DNA from: a virus
Reading direction: 5' to 3' (one strand)
DNA length: 56,076 bases
IMG/VR virus record: IMGVR_UViG_3300017730_000009
Span: 1 to 56,076 of that record
Below the pieces are notes generated by a model. It was not told the DNA's origin and did no database searches. It worked only from the letters and a program-made list of their open reading frames with translations. The position numbers were made by a program, and so were the translations under genes. Positions 17,484 through 25,323 of this stretch are shown one piece after another. Within the stretch, counting starts at the first letter, position 1. Every line of letters starts with the position of its first letter.

Positions 17484-18370
17484 ATATAGTTTTTGAAATA
17501 AGCGGAGGGGTAGGTAAAAATATTATTGCTACTGTAATACTTGAATTACTTAGAAAGAAATATCCTAATGATAAAATAATAGTAATATCAGATGCTAAAG
17601 ATATATTCTTTAATAATCCCCACTTAGATATATTAACTGATTTTGAAGGAAGAGTTGATATTTTAGAAAAATATGTACATAATAATTTAGATAATTGTTT
17701 AATATTAGTAAAGGAGGTCTATAATGAACCCGATTACATAAGCAGTAAGGGTAGCATATATGAAATTTGGGCTAAAATGTATGATTTAGAATATAATGGT
17801 GAAAAACCTAAATTATATCTTAGTGAAGAAGAAAAAAATACTCCTGTAAAGCTAATAAATAAAAAACCTATATTAGTAATCCATCCTCATGGTGGAGCAT
17901 TAGCAAAAAATGAACATATCCAGCTAATTAGTTATTATACAAAACCTTTATATTATAATTGGTCAAGAGATTTACCATTAAAATTAACTAAAAAATTAAT
18001 AGAAAAGTATAAAGATGATTATACTATTTATTATATTAAACATTCTAGTCAACCTCAATCATATGAAGGAGCAATACCAGCAGAATTTAACTTACGAGGT
18101 ATAATTTCATTATTATTACAGGCAGATAAAAGGATATTAATAGATAGTTTTGCACAACATATGGCAGCAGCTTTAGAATTACCTTCTACTGTATGCTGGA
18201 TAACAACAAATCCTGATGTTTTAGGTTATGAAATTCATGAGAATATTAAAGCTAATCCTTATGAATTACATACAGATATGAATTGCTATAGTGGTTATAA
18301 CCTACAAGAACCATTGGATAATATCCCATATACAAAAACCGAAAATATATTTAATATAAAAGATCTATAA
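17480..18370 (+). CDS. GT9/heptosyltransferase-like glycosyltransferase
   Basis: This 296-residue protein begins with a Rossmann-like strand and glycine loop (I-V-F-E-I-S-G-G-V-G-K-N) and ends with R-I-L-I-D-S-F-A-Q-H-M-A-A-A-L, the pattern in GT9-type (GT-B) heptosyltransferases where a conserved D-S/T...H-x-A-A-A-L segment contacts the donor. The middle has P-I-L-V-I-H-P-H-G-G. It is somewhat shorter than typical GT9 enzymes (about 330-350 residues). It overlaps the oxygenase upstream by 4 bases and the hydroxylase downstream by 1. Role: addition of a sugar, either to host-type LPS or to virion glycans. Confidence 0.6.
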   Translation: MNIVFEISGGVGKNIIATVILELLRKKYPNDKIIVISDAKDIFFNNPHLDILTDFEGRVDILEKYVHNNLDNCLILVKEVYNEPDYISSKGSIYEIWAKMYDLEYNGEKPKLYLSEEEKNTPVKLINKKPILVIHPHGGALAKNEHIQLISYYTKPLYYNWSRDLPLKLTKKLIEKYKDDYTIYYIKHSSQPQSYEGAIPAEFNLRGIISLLLQADKRILIDSFAQHMAAALELPSTVCWITTNPDVLGYEIHENIKANPYELHTDMNCYSGYNLQEPLDNIPYTKTENIFNIKDL

Positions 18371-18963
18371 TGAACTTAAACTATACATTTGAACAAGAAC
18401 AAACAGATTCACAAAATTACTTCTATTATAAAGAGGGATTTAGTAAAGATGAATTAAAAAAAATATCTAAAAACATTAAAAGTTTACCCTGGCATATAGC
18501 ATCAACCGCTGCTGGTGATAAAGATACAAATAGAAAATCTAATATTAAGTGGATTCCTCAAAATGATGATTGGTTTTGGTTATATGAAAAACTAGCAAAT
18601 ATGGCTATAGAAGCTAATAATTCACTTTGGAAATTTGATTTACACCAAATACCAGAACAAATTCAATATACCGAATATCATGCACCTGCTGGTCATTATG
18701 ATTGGCATGCTGATATAGGTCCAAGAGAATTATCATTAAGAAAAGTATCTATTACAGTTCAACTATCAGAACCAGATGAATATGAAGGTGGTAATTTAGA
18801 ATTATTTAGAGGTGGAAGTATGAACGGTCCTTTTATACAAGCTGAAAGAAATGCGGGTTGTGTGTTTTTATTCCCTTCTTATATGATGCACAGAGTTACA
18901 CCAGTTACTAGGGGAACCAGAAAATCTTTCGTATTATGGTTAGGTGGAGGACATTATAAATAA
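18370..18963 (+). CDS. Prolyl-4-hydroxylase-like Fe(II)/2-oxoglutarate oxygenase
   Basis: This 197-residue protein carries the complete signature of the prolyl/lysyl hydroxylase fold: H113-A-D115 (in Y-D-W-H-A-D-I-G) and distal H174 (M-M-H-R-V) as iron ligands, and R184 followed by K-S-F-V-L-W for 2-oxoglutarate binding. The intervening V-S-I-T-V-Q-L-S and Y-E-G-G-N-L-E-L strands are typical of PKHD-type hydroxylases. These enzymes hydroxylate prolines in proteins, including collagen, using O2 and 2-oxoglutarate. Two collagen-like fibres rich in Gly-Pro-X lie in the same cluster, so these fibres are the obvious candidate substrate; this is inferred, not shown. Confidence 0.85.
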   Translation: MNLNYTFEQEQTDSQNYFYYKEGFSKDELKKISKNIKSLPWHIASTAAGDKDTNRKSNIKWIPQNDDWFWLYEKLANMAIEANNSLWKFDLHQIPEQIQYTEYHAPAGHYDWHADIGPRELSLRKVSITVQLSEPDEYEGGNLELFRGGSMNGPFIQAERNAGCVFLFPSYMMHRVTPVTRGTRKSFVLWLGGGHYK

Positions 18964-18966
18964 TAT

Positions 18967-19983
18967 ATGATAGATAATTTAGCAAAATTAGTAATAGATA
19001 ATGGTGGTTCTATAGCACCTCTCATTATCCCAGGAGACTTAACTGATGGTACCGGTTTATGTAATGTATCGGTTTTTATAGATGATAATGATGATATTAT
19101 AGCTAATATTAGACACGTACATTATTCTTTATATCATAGTGAATTTAACCAAAACTTTTATTGTGTTTGGGGTTGTTTAGCTTATTTAAACCCTGAAGAT
19201 GATGTTGTATTAAGAACAGGAAATTATTTATGTAAATTAGACCCTGATACTTTAGAAGTTAAAACACATCAAAAAATTGATACTTCAAAACATGATATCA
19301 AACCTGTATGGACTTTTATTGGATTAGAAGATGTTAGGGTATTTAGATGGAATGATATATTATATGCTTGTGGTGTAAGACGTGATGTAAAACCTGATGG
19401 TGAAGGTAGAATGGAGTTATGTGAAATAAATTGGACTAGTAATGTATGTGAAGAAGTAACTAGAGATAGAATTGAACCACCAAAACCAACTTATTTAGAA
19501 AAAAATTGGATGCCTATATTAGACATGCCAATGCATTTTATCAAATGGACTAATAACCTAGAAATAGCTAAAATAGACCCAGTTAATAAAACAAGTGAAA
19601 TTGTTATAACAAAAGAATATAATGCTGAAGTTCCTTTTGAATTAAGAGGAGGGTCACAAGTTATACCTTGGAAAAATGGAAGTAGAATATGTGTAACACA
19701 TGAAGTAGATTTTTACCACAACCCAGGACAACATAAAGATGCTCACTATTATCATAGGTTTGTTATATGGGATAAAGATTGGAATTTAGAAGCAGTATCA
19801 GAACCATTTAAATTCATGGCAGCTAAAATTGAATTTGCTTGTGGTTTAGCTTTAAAAGATGATAATTTTATTATTACATATGGTTATCAAGATAATGCTG
19901 CTTATGCATTAAAAATGCCAACTAAATTATTAGACAATTTAGGGTGGTTAAATAGAAGGTCATGGACAAATAACGGATTATAA
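18967..19983 (+). CDS. Five-bladed beta-propeller, glycosidase-like protein
   Basis: This 338-residue protein has repeated beta motifs and a G-L-E-D-V-R-V-F-R-W-N-D segment near residue 118, followed by I-L-Y-A-C-G-V-R. This resembles the E-D-P-R signature of glycoside phosphorylases and hydrolases with a five-bladed propeller (GH130/GH43-like). It also has R-G-G-S-Q-V-I-P-W and C-V-T-H-E-V-D. Catalytic residues cannot be assigned with confidence. The setting among glycosyltransferases fits a role in trimming or binding glycans, or as a domain that recognises modified fibres. Confidence 0.45.
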   Translation: MIDNLAKLVIDNGGSIAPLIIPGDLTDGTGLCNVSVFIDDNDDIIANIRHVHYSLYHSEFNQNFYCVWGCLAYLNPEDDVVLRTGNYLCKLDPDTLEVKTHQKIDTSKHDIKPVWTFIGLEDVRVFRWNDILYACGVRRDVKPDGEGRMELCEINWTSNVCEEVTRDRIEPPKPTYLEKNWMPILDMPMHFIKWTNNLEIAKIDPVNKTSEIVITKEYNAEVPFELRGGSQVIPWKNGSRICVTHEVDFYHNPGQHKDAHYYHRFVIWDKDWNLEAVSEPFKFMAAKIEFACGLALKDDNFIITYGYQDNAAYALKMPTKLLDNLGWLNRRSWTNNGL

Positions 19984-21242
19984 TGGAAAGACTAAAAGAA
20001 TATTTACACAAATACATTCAGGATCCTTTAGATCCTTATATAAATGCTGAATTAGGTCAAGAATATGAAAACATAGGTCAAGGAGCGGCTGCGTTATCTT
20101 ATTTTTTAAGAGCATCAGAATTAACACATGATACTGATCCTATATTAGCTTATAATGGTATTTTAAAAACATGGCTCCAACTAAATAAAACTACACGTAG
20201 AGCAAATTATGAAAAAGGTCAATTAGAAACGGCTATAGCATATTTACCCACTAGACCTGAAGGTTATTTATTTTTATGTAAATGGTATAGTAGTAGAAAG
20301 GATTGGAAAACTGCTAATTTATATGCTGATTTAGGTCTACAACATATAGGAAAAGAACCTTTACCATATGATATTGGTTATAAAGGTGATTGGGAATTAA
20401 AATTTCAAAAAGCATTTGTATGTTGGTATATAGGTCAAAGAGATAAATCACATAAATTATGGTTAGAATTATATAATGATCCTTATGTAGATGAAAACCA
20501 TAGAGAACTTGTTATAAATAATTGTATTAATTTTGATTTAATTAAAGAAAGACCTGTATTAACAACATGGCATGATTTATTACCTTATAAAAAAACACAT
20601 TATAAAACATTATCTAAAAAATTTAAAGGTGCAAATTTAGTTGAAGAAAATTATTCACAATGTTATCAGGATTTATTTGCTTTAACTGCTTTAAATGGAA
20701 AGAAAAATGGTACTTATTTAGAAATAGGAGCAGGACATCCGACATATGGTAATAATACACTTTTACTTACACAGTGGGGATGGAAAGGAGCATCTTTAGA
20801 CATATCTAAAGAATTTATAGAGGAATGGAAGAAAAGAAGAAGTCTTGATACAATTTTAGATCAAAATTCATTATCAGCTGACTATCTAGATATTGCAGAT
20901 AATTATATTGGAACTCGTCAAATAGATTACTTACAATTAGATGTTGATCCTGCATATAACACATATAGAACATTAGAAAGAATTCCATTTGATAAATTAG
21001 AATTTGGAGTTATTACATATGAACATGATTACTATTGTGATAATACTAAAAGTTATAAAAGCAAATCTCAACAATTACTTACTGAAGCAGGTTATGTTTT
21101 AGTAGCAGAAAATATTTCTCCTGATGAAAATAGCCCATATGAGGATTGGTGGGTTCATTCTAAATATGTCAAAAATGTAAATGTTGACATTGGAAAGAGA
21201 GTATTATATGCTAAAAATTATATATTAAATAATAAAAATTAA
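19983..21242 (+). CDS. TPR-like domain fused to an FkbM-type methyltransferase
   Basis: This 419-residue protein is coupled by a TAATG overlap. Residues 1-200 are helical pairs in a TPR-like arrangement (A-E-L-G-Q-E-Y-E-N-I-G-Q and A-A-L-S-Y-F-L-R-A). Residues 225-400 contain Y-S-Q-C-Y-Q-D-L-F and N-G-T-Y-L-E-I-G-A-G (S-adenosylmethionine-binding glycine loop at 245-251), with I-D-Y-L-Q-L-D-V-D downstream, as in FkbM-family methyltransferases that act on sugar hydroxyls. It closes the modification run. TPR domains often hold protein or glycan-bearing substrates, so methyl capping of a virion glycan is a reasonable hypothesis. Confidence 0.65.
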   Translation: MERLKEYLHKYIQDPLDPYINAELGQEYENIGQGAAALSYFLRASELTHDTDPILAYNGILKTWLQLNKTTRRANYEKGQLETAIAYLPTRPEGYLFLCKWYSSRKDWKTANLYADLGLQHIGKEPLPYDIGYKGDWELKFQKAFVCWYIGQRDKSHKLWLELYNDPYVDENHRELVINNCINFDLIKERPVLTTWHDLLPYKKTHYKTLSKKFKGANLVEENYSQCYQDLFALTALNGKKNGTYLEIGAGHPTYGNNTLLLTQWGWKGASLDISKEFIEEWKKRRSLDTILDQNSLSADYLDIADNYIGTRQIDYLQLDVDPAYNTYRTLERIPFDKLEFGVITYEHDYYCDNTKSYKSKSQQLLTEAGYVLVAENISPDENSPYEDWWVHSKYVKNVNVDIGKRVLYAKNYILNNKN

Positions 21243-21252
21243 TATTTATTAA
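21243..21252 (+). promoter_or_regulatory. TATTTATTAA variant of the intergenic element
   Basis: This variant of the TATTTATAA element lies directly after the stop of the methyltransferase gene and 35 bases before the ATG at 21288. It is the first such element after position 770 and would mark the end of the fibre/modification unit. Confidence 0.3.
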
Positions 21253-21287
21253 CGTTACGTTAACTTAAATTAACTAAAACAAATATT

Positions 21288-21773
21288 ATGAGTTGGACCT
21301 ATCAAAACCAAAAAATGGTCGATATCACTCAGTTCCCAGAAAACACTTATGGATTCGTTTATATAAACAAACACATACCTTCAGGGAAATCATATATCGG
21401 AAAAAAAGTTTTACAATTTACTAAAAAAGTAAAACTTGGGAAAAAAGAACTAGCTGCCCTAACAGGAGTAGTTGGTCGTCGCCCTTCATATAAAATAGCA
21501 GTTAAAGAATCGGATTGGAAGAATTATTATGGTTCCCAAAAAGATATTAAACAATTATTACGTGAAGGAAAAAAAGATGAATTTGAACGTACTATATTAA
21601 AATGTGTACCTAATAAAAAAGCATTAACTTATTTTGAATTAAAATACCAAATGTTATATCAGGTGTTAGAAAGACCGGATGAATTTTTCAATGATAATAT
21701 CCTAGGTAAATTCTTTACTAAAGATTTAGAGGATATTGAATATGAAGACCCTTTGGAAATTAAAATACATTAA
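21288..21773 (+). CDS. GIY-YIG endonuclease-like protein
   Basis: This 161-residue protein has Y-G-F-V-Y-I at residues 21-26 and K-S-Y-I-G-K-K at 34-40, the paired strands that define GIY-YIG nucleases, followed by a W-K-N-Y-Y-G-S motif and a candidate catalytic Glu region (F-E-R-T-I-L, E117 of the fold). Such proteins occur in T4-like phages as stand-alone (Seg-like) homing or repair endonucleases. It ends just before the primase gene and may be a mobile homing gene sitting beside it. Confidence 0.65.
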   Translation: MSWTYQNQKMVDITQFPENTYGFVYINKHIPSGKSYIGKKVLQFTKKVKLGKKELAALTGVVGRRPSYKIAVKESDWKNYYGSQKDIKQLLREGKKDEFERTILKCVPNKKALTYFELKYQMLYQVLERPDEFFNDNILGKFFTKDLEDIEYEDPLEIKIH

Positions 21774-21789
21774 TGTATATTATATCGTT

Positions 21790-22719
21790 ATGGTAAACCA
21801 GTTATTAGTTACTTTAGTAAATTCAGTATTAGGTACAGGCAAGCAGACTGCCCGTGGCAATATGGCATATACTTGTCCTCATTGTAATCATCACAAACCT
21901 AAATTAGAAATTAATTTTACTGAAAATAAAGAAGGTAATAATCCATGGCATTGTTGGGTATGTGATAAAAAAGGTAAATCCATATTACATTTACTTAGAA
22001 AAGCAGGAGCATCACAAGATAAAATAGCTGAAGCAAAAACTTATGTAAAGGATGTTACATATACTACTAAAGAAAAAGTTGTAAATGTATTAAAATTACC
22101 AAGCGAATATACACGTTTAGACCAGTCAGATAACAATAGTATAATTAAACGCCATGCCTTAGCGTATTTAAATAAACGCGGTATTAGTATGACGGATATT
22201 AGTAAATATAATATTGGTTATTGTGAAGATGGTTTATATAAAAACATGATTATATTACCAACTTATGATAAAGATGGAAATATAAATTATTATACCGCTC
22301 GTTCATTTGAAAAGGATGCATTTATAAAATATAGAAATCCTCAAGTATCAAGAGACATAATCCCTAACGAACATTTTATTAATTGGAATTTACCAATTAT
22401 ATTATGTGAGGGACTATTTGATGCTATGGCTATAAAAAGAAATGCAATACCTTTATTAGGTAAAAACATTCAAAGTAACTTAATGAAGAAAATAGTTACT
22501 TCAGTAGTAGACAAAATTTATATTGCGTTAGATAGGGATGCAATTAAACAAGCTTTAAAATTCTGTGAAAAATTAATGGCAGAAGGTAAAGAAGTCTATC
22601 TTGTAGATTTACAAGATAAGGATCCGAGTGAAATGGGTTTTAAAAATTTCACAAAACTGATTCAAAAAACAGTTCCTTTAACCTATTATAATTTAATGGA
22701 ACAAAAACTATCTATATGA
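21790..22719 (+). CDS. DnaG-type DNA primase (T4 gp61-like)
   Basis: The frame opens at 21736, but I prefer the ATG at 21790 (309 residues), which avoids overlapping the upstream gene and places the zinc finger normally. A CHC2-type zinc ribbon is visible: C29-P-H-C32 and C55-W-V-C58. The TOPRIM core follows with E207 in I-L-C-E-G-L-F-D-A and D248/D250 in A-L-D-R-D-A. The protein synthesises RNA primers for lagging-strand replication with a replicative helicase. No helicase is seen nearby. The 3' end overlaps the next gene (ATGA). Confidence 0.85.
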   Translation: MVNQLLVTLVNSVLGTGKQTARGNMAYTCPHCNHHKPKLEINFTENKEGNNPWHCWVCDKKGKSILHLLRKAGASQDKIAEAKTYVKDVTYTTKEKVVNVLKLPSEYTRLDQSDNNSIIKRHALAYLNKRGISMTDISKYNIGYCEDGLYKNMIILPTYDKDGNINYYTARSFEKDAFIKYRNPQVSRDIIPNEHFINWNLPIILCEGLFDAMAIKRNAIPLLGKNIQSNLMKKIVTSVVDKIYIALDRDAIKQALKFCEKLMAEGKEVYLVDLQDKDPSEMGFKNFTKLIQKTVPLTYYNLMEQKLSI

Positions 22720-23483
22720 TAAAGAAATCTTACAACAGAATTCTAGAGATCTCAGACGATCACAAACAAATTACCTTACCAGATTCAAGGTATTACAGAC
22801 GTAATGGTGAATATTATCCATCTATTACTTATGTTTTAAATTGTTATCCAAAAGGCAAGTATTTTCAAGACTGGCTAAAAAAGGTAGGGCATAGTGCAGA
22901 TTGGATTGTTAAGAAGGCATCAGAAGAAGGTACTAAGGTGCATGAAATGATTGAAGAGTATTTTACAGGAGCGGAATTAACTTATCTAAATGATAGTGGT
23001 TACCCAAAAATGGATCCTAATGTATGGCAAATGTTTTTACGTTTTGTTGACTTTTGGGAAACACATAAACCAACATTAATTGAAACAGAGGTACATTTAT
23101 TTAGTGAAGAACTTAAAGTAGCTGGTACTTGTGATTTAATTTGTGAAATTGATGGTGAATTATGGGTTATTGATTTTAAAACTAGTAACCATTTACAAAC
23201 AACTTATGATCTACAGGGTGCAGCTTATGCTCAATGTTATAAAGAATGTTTTGGTAAAACAGCTGATCGTGTAGGTGTATTATGGTTAAAATCAAAATCT
23301 AGAGGAGCTGATAGATCAGGTACTAGATTAAAAGGTAAAAATTGGGAAGTATATGAGTCACCAAGAACTCAAGAAGAAAATATAGATATTTATAAAGCAG
23401 TAAAAAGTATATTTGATATTGAAAATCCCAAACATAAACCAGCTACACAAAGCTTTAAAACAACAGTAAAAAGATCAGTGTGA
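22716..23483 (+). CDS. PD-(D/E)XK nuclease (RecB/exonuclease-like)
   Basis: This 255-residue protein has V-A-G-T-C-D-L (D140) followed by L-W-V-I-D-F-K-T-S (D153, K155), the PD-(D/E)XK nuclease core, and a Q-G-A-A-Y-A motif (Q167) typical of the RecB/YqaJ-like branch. G-T-K-V-H-E (H76) is a conserved upstream motif. It overlaps the primase by 4 bases, so the two are probably expressed together. A role in recombination or processing of DNA ends during phage replication is likely. Confidence 0.8.
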   Translation: MIKKSYNRILEISDDHKQITLPDSRYYRRNGEYYPSITYVLNCYPKGKYFQDWLKKVGHSADWIVKKASEEGTKVHEMIEEYFTGAELTYLNDSGYPKMDPNVWQMFLRFVDFWETHKPTLIETEVHLFSEELKVAGTCDLICEIDGELWVIDFKTSNHLQTTYDLQGAAYAQCYKECFGKTADRVGVLWLKSKSRGADRSGTRLKGKNWEVYESPRTQEENIDIYKAVKSIFDIENPKHKPATQSFKTTVKRSV

Positions 23484-24028
23484 GAATAGTATATTTTCCA
23501 ATAGGTAAGGTATGCACAGCAGCTTATGCTGCAAATGAAGCAAAAGTAAGAGTAAAAAATTACCCTTTTGATTGGAGTGGTAATTCTTATAAAACTGTAT
23601 CTTATATTTTAGATAATGGGTTAGATGACATATTTGATGATGTTGAAATAGTAAATAGTGGTTTATTTGAAAACAAACAAATATGGGATAAAACCTATAA
23701 AATGATGTTTATTCATGAAAAAGAAGATAAATTATCTACTACTAAAAAGAAATACTTAAAAAGATATAATAACATCATCCATGATATAAAAAATGGAGAT
23801 GTTATTTATCTAATCCAAAGTTCTAGTTGTGAACGTATATTATCAGACCACTATAGTGATCTTGTACCTTTTTTTAAAAGTAATATTTTAATTGAAGAAG
23901 ATATGGATAGTAATAATTTAGATTGTGTAAAAGAATCAATTCTAAAAATAAATCCTAACATTGATATTAAAACAACCAGCTACAGTATATATAAGACTCT
24001 CGTGGAAGAATTAGGATACCTGAAATAG
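23480..24028 (+). CDS. DUF1796-like protein (papain-like fold suggested)
   Basis: This 182-residue protein starts at a GTG that overlaps the previous stop (GTGTGA). The N-terminal pattern C-T-A-A-Y-A...N-Y-P-F-D-W-S, followed by the H-E-K-E-D...Y-L-K-R-Y segment and V-I-Y-L-I-Q strand, resembles the DUF1796 family, for which a papain-like cysteine peptidase fold has been proposed. C12 and downstream His residues could be catalytic, but this is unproven. No signal peptide. Its role in the phage is unknown. Confidence 0.55.
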   Translation: MRIVYFPIGKVCTAAYAANEAKVRVKNYPFDWSGNSYKTVSYILDNGLDDIFDDVEIVNSGLFENKQIWDKTYKMMFIHEKEDKLSTTKKKYLKRYNNIIHDIKNGDVIYLIQSSSCERILSDHYSDLVPFFKSNILIEEDMDSNNLDCVKESILKINPNIDIKTTSYSIYKTLVEELGYLK

Positions 24029-24032
24029 GAGT

Positions 24033-24041
24033 CGTATATTT
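24033..24041 (+). promoter_or_regulatory. CGTATATTT element before a small gene
   Basis: This element is related to those at 7593, 36168 and 37662. It lies in the 48-base gap, 35 bases before the ATG at 24077. It may be a promoter of a class different from TATTTATAA. Confidence 0.25.
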
Positions 24042-24076
24042 ACAGGGTAAATAAGTAATAATATAAAATAAAGGTC

Positions 24077-24331
24077 ATGAAATTCAAAAATTTAGGTTTT
24101 ATTAAACACCCAGTTGTAAAAGGAATTATTTCTCAAGTATTCACAGATGATGGTACTCGAATTTCTATTGTATGTGGAGAAAATATGTACAGTACATCCC
24201 GAGCTGGTAACAGAGCTGCGTGTGATAGTATTGAAGATGCTGCTTCTTTCGAAGTAATGGTTGGAGATAATGATCCATTAGGATGGCAATCAAAAGAAGA
24301 TATTGATAAACTTTTTGAAAAATTATTTTAG
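24077..24331 (+). CDS. Small conserved-looking protein, unknown
   Basis: This 84-residue protein has an A-rich leader without a clear Shine-Dalgarno sequence. The N-terminal half has alternating beta patterns (V-F-T-D-D-G-T-R-I-S-I-V-C-G), and the C-terminus is helical and acidic. No family is recognised. It sits in a pair with the 42-residue gene that follows after one base. Confidence 0.6.
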   Translation: MKFKNLGFIKHPVVKGIISQVFTDDGTRISIVCGENMYSTSRAGNRAACDSIEDAASFEVMVGDNDPLGWQSKEDIDKLFEKLF

Positions 24332-24332
24332 T

Positions 24333-24461
24333 ATGATGAGTAGCGAAGAAATTTATTGGGAAGAGCAAGAATATAAACGTGCTCAAGAAATAATGCAGAA
24401 AAATGTTATGGAGGTAACTAAAGAAGAATTAGAGTTTTTAAAAAAGATGAACATGATTTAA
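24333..24461 (+). CDS. Small acidic helical protein, 42 residues, unknown
   Basis: An ATG-ATG start lies one base after the preceding stop; the frame runs 42 residues to TAA at 24459-24461. It is almost entirely predicted helix, rich in Glu, Gln and Met (start M-M-S-S-E-E-I-Y-W-E-E-Q). It is too short for many gene finders. The tight spacing and the clean stop just before a TATTTATAA element support it as a real gene. Confidence 0.5.
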   Translation: MMSSEEIYWEEQEYKRAQEIMQKNVMEVTKEELEFLKKMNMI

Positions 24462-24468
24462 ACTTCGA

Positions 24469-24477
24469 TATTTATAA
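24469..24477 (+). promoter_or_regulatory. TATTTATAA element
   Basis: Exact copy ending only 3 bases before the ATG at 24481. At this spacing a conventional -10 promoter would start transcription at or inside the gene, which matters for deciding what the element does. Confidence 0.4.
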
Positions 24478-24480
24478 TAT

Positions 24481-25323
24481 ATGATAGAACTAAATAACTT
24501 ACTAAAAGAAGTAACCAATGCCGCAGGAGTAAATGCTGGGGCTATTGGTGGACAAGATAAACCTAAAGCAATTATATTAGCTGGTGCTCCTGGTGCTGGT
24601 AAAGGATTTGTTTTAAAAGGTTTAAATATCGGAGGATTTAAAGTATTAAATATAGATGATACTTATATTCAAAATCTAAAAAAAGCAAATGTATCATTAG
24701 ATTTAAAAAATGCTGGTCCTGAAGAAAGAAGCAAACAGGCAATAGCAATGGCAGACGCCAATAAAGAATTTAAAGGTAAAGTAGAAGCTACAATAGCAGG
24801 TAAAGAATCATTTATATTAGATGGTACAGCAGCTTCATATAAAAAAACAGAAGAATTAGTTAATGAACTAAAAAAGGTAGGGTATGAAGTATTTATGCTT
24901 TATGTTTATACTGATTTAGAAAGATCGTTAAAACAAAATGAACTTAGATTTCAGGCATCAGATGGTAAAGATAGAAGTTTAGCGCCTGCAATCGTGTTAA
25001 AAACATGGAATAACGTGACTCAAAACTATGCTCCATATAGAAATTTATTTGGTGATGACAATTTTATATCAGTTGCTAATACTTTAGAAGATGAAAAATT
25101 AGAAGATTTAGATGCAATAGTAGATAAATATTTAAAACCTTATTCTCCTAAAAACACTAAACCTAAATCCCCAGCTAGAGCAGCATATGCAGCTAAACAA
25201 AAAGAAAAAGTTAATAGTCAAATAAGAAAATTACTATCAGATCAGGGCGTTAAAGATATAATTGATAATTCAATTTCAAGAGAAGAAGCACAAAGAGCAA
25301 TTTCAAAATTTTTAAATAAATAA
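24481..25323 (+). CDS. P-loop kinase (zeta-toxin/AAA_33-like)
   Basis: This 280-residue protein has a Walker A G-A-P-G-A-G-K-G at residues 35-42 after a hydrophobic strand, then I-L-D-G-T-A (Walker B-like) near residue 118 and an Arg-bearing lid region (R-S-L-K-Q-N-E-L-R-F). This is the arrangement of small-molecule or zeta-toxin-type kinases. The C-terminal 60 residues are a basic linker and a short helical tail. It overlaps the next gene by one base, so it may act with the nucleotidyltransferase fusion. The substrate is unknown. Confidence 0.65.
   Translation: MIELNNLLKEVTNAAGVNAGAIGGQDKPKAIILAGAPGAGKGFVLKGLNIGGFKVLNIDDTYIQNLKKANVSLDLKNAGPEERSKQAIAMADANKEFKGKVEATIAGKESFILDGTAASYKKTEELVNELKKVGYEVFMLYVYTDLERSLKQNELRFQASDGKDRSLAPAIVLKTWNNVTQNYAPYRNLFGDDNFISVANTLEDEKLEDLDAIVDKYLKPYSPKNTKPKSPARAAYAAKQKEKVNSQIRKLLSDQGVKDIIDNSISREEAQRAISKFLNK

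Noticed and set aside
21736-21789. Upstream extension of the primase
   Set aside because: It overlaps the GIY-YIG gene, and the residues before 21790 do not resemble a primase N-terminus.
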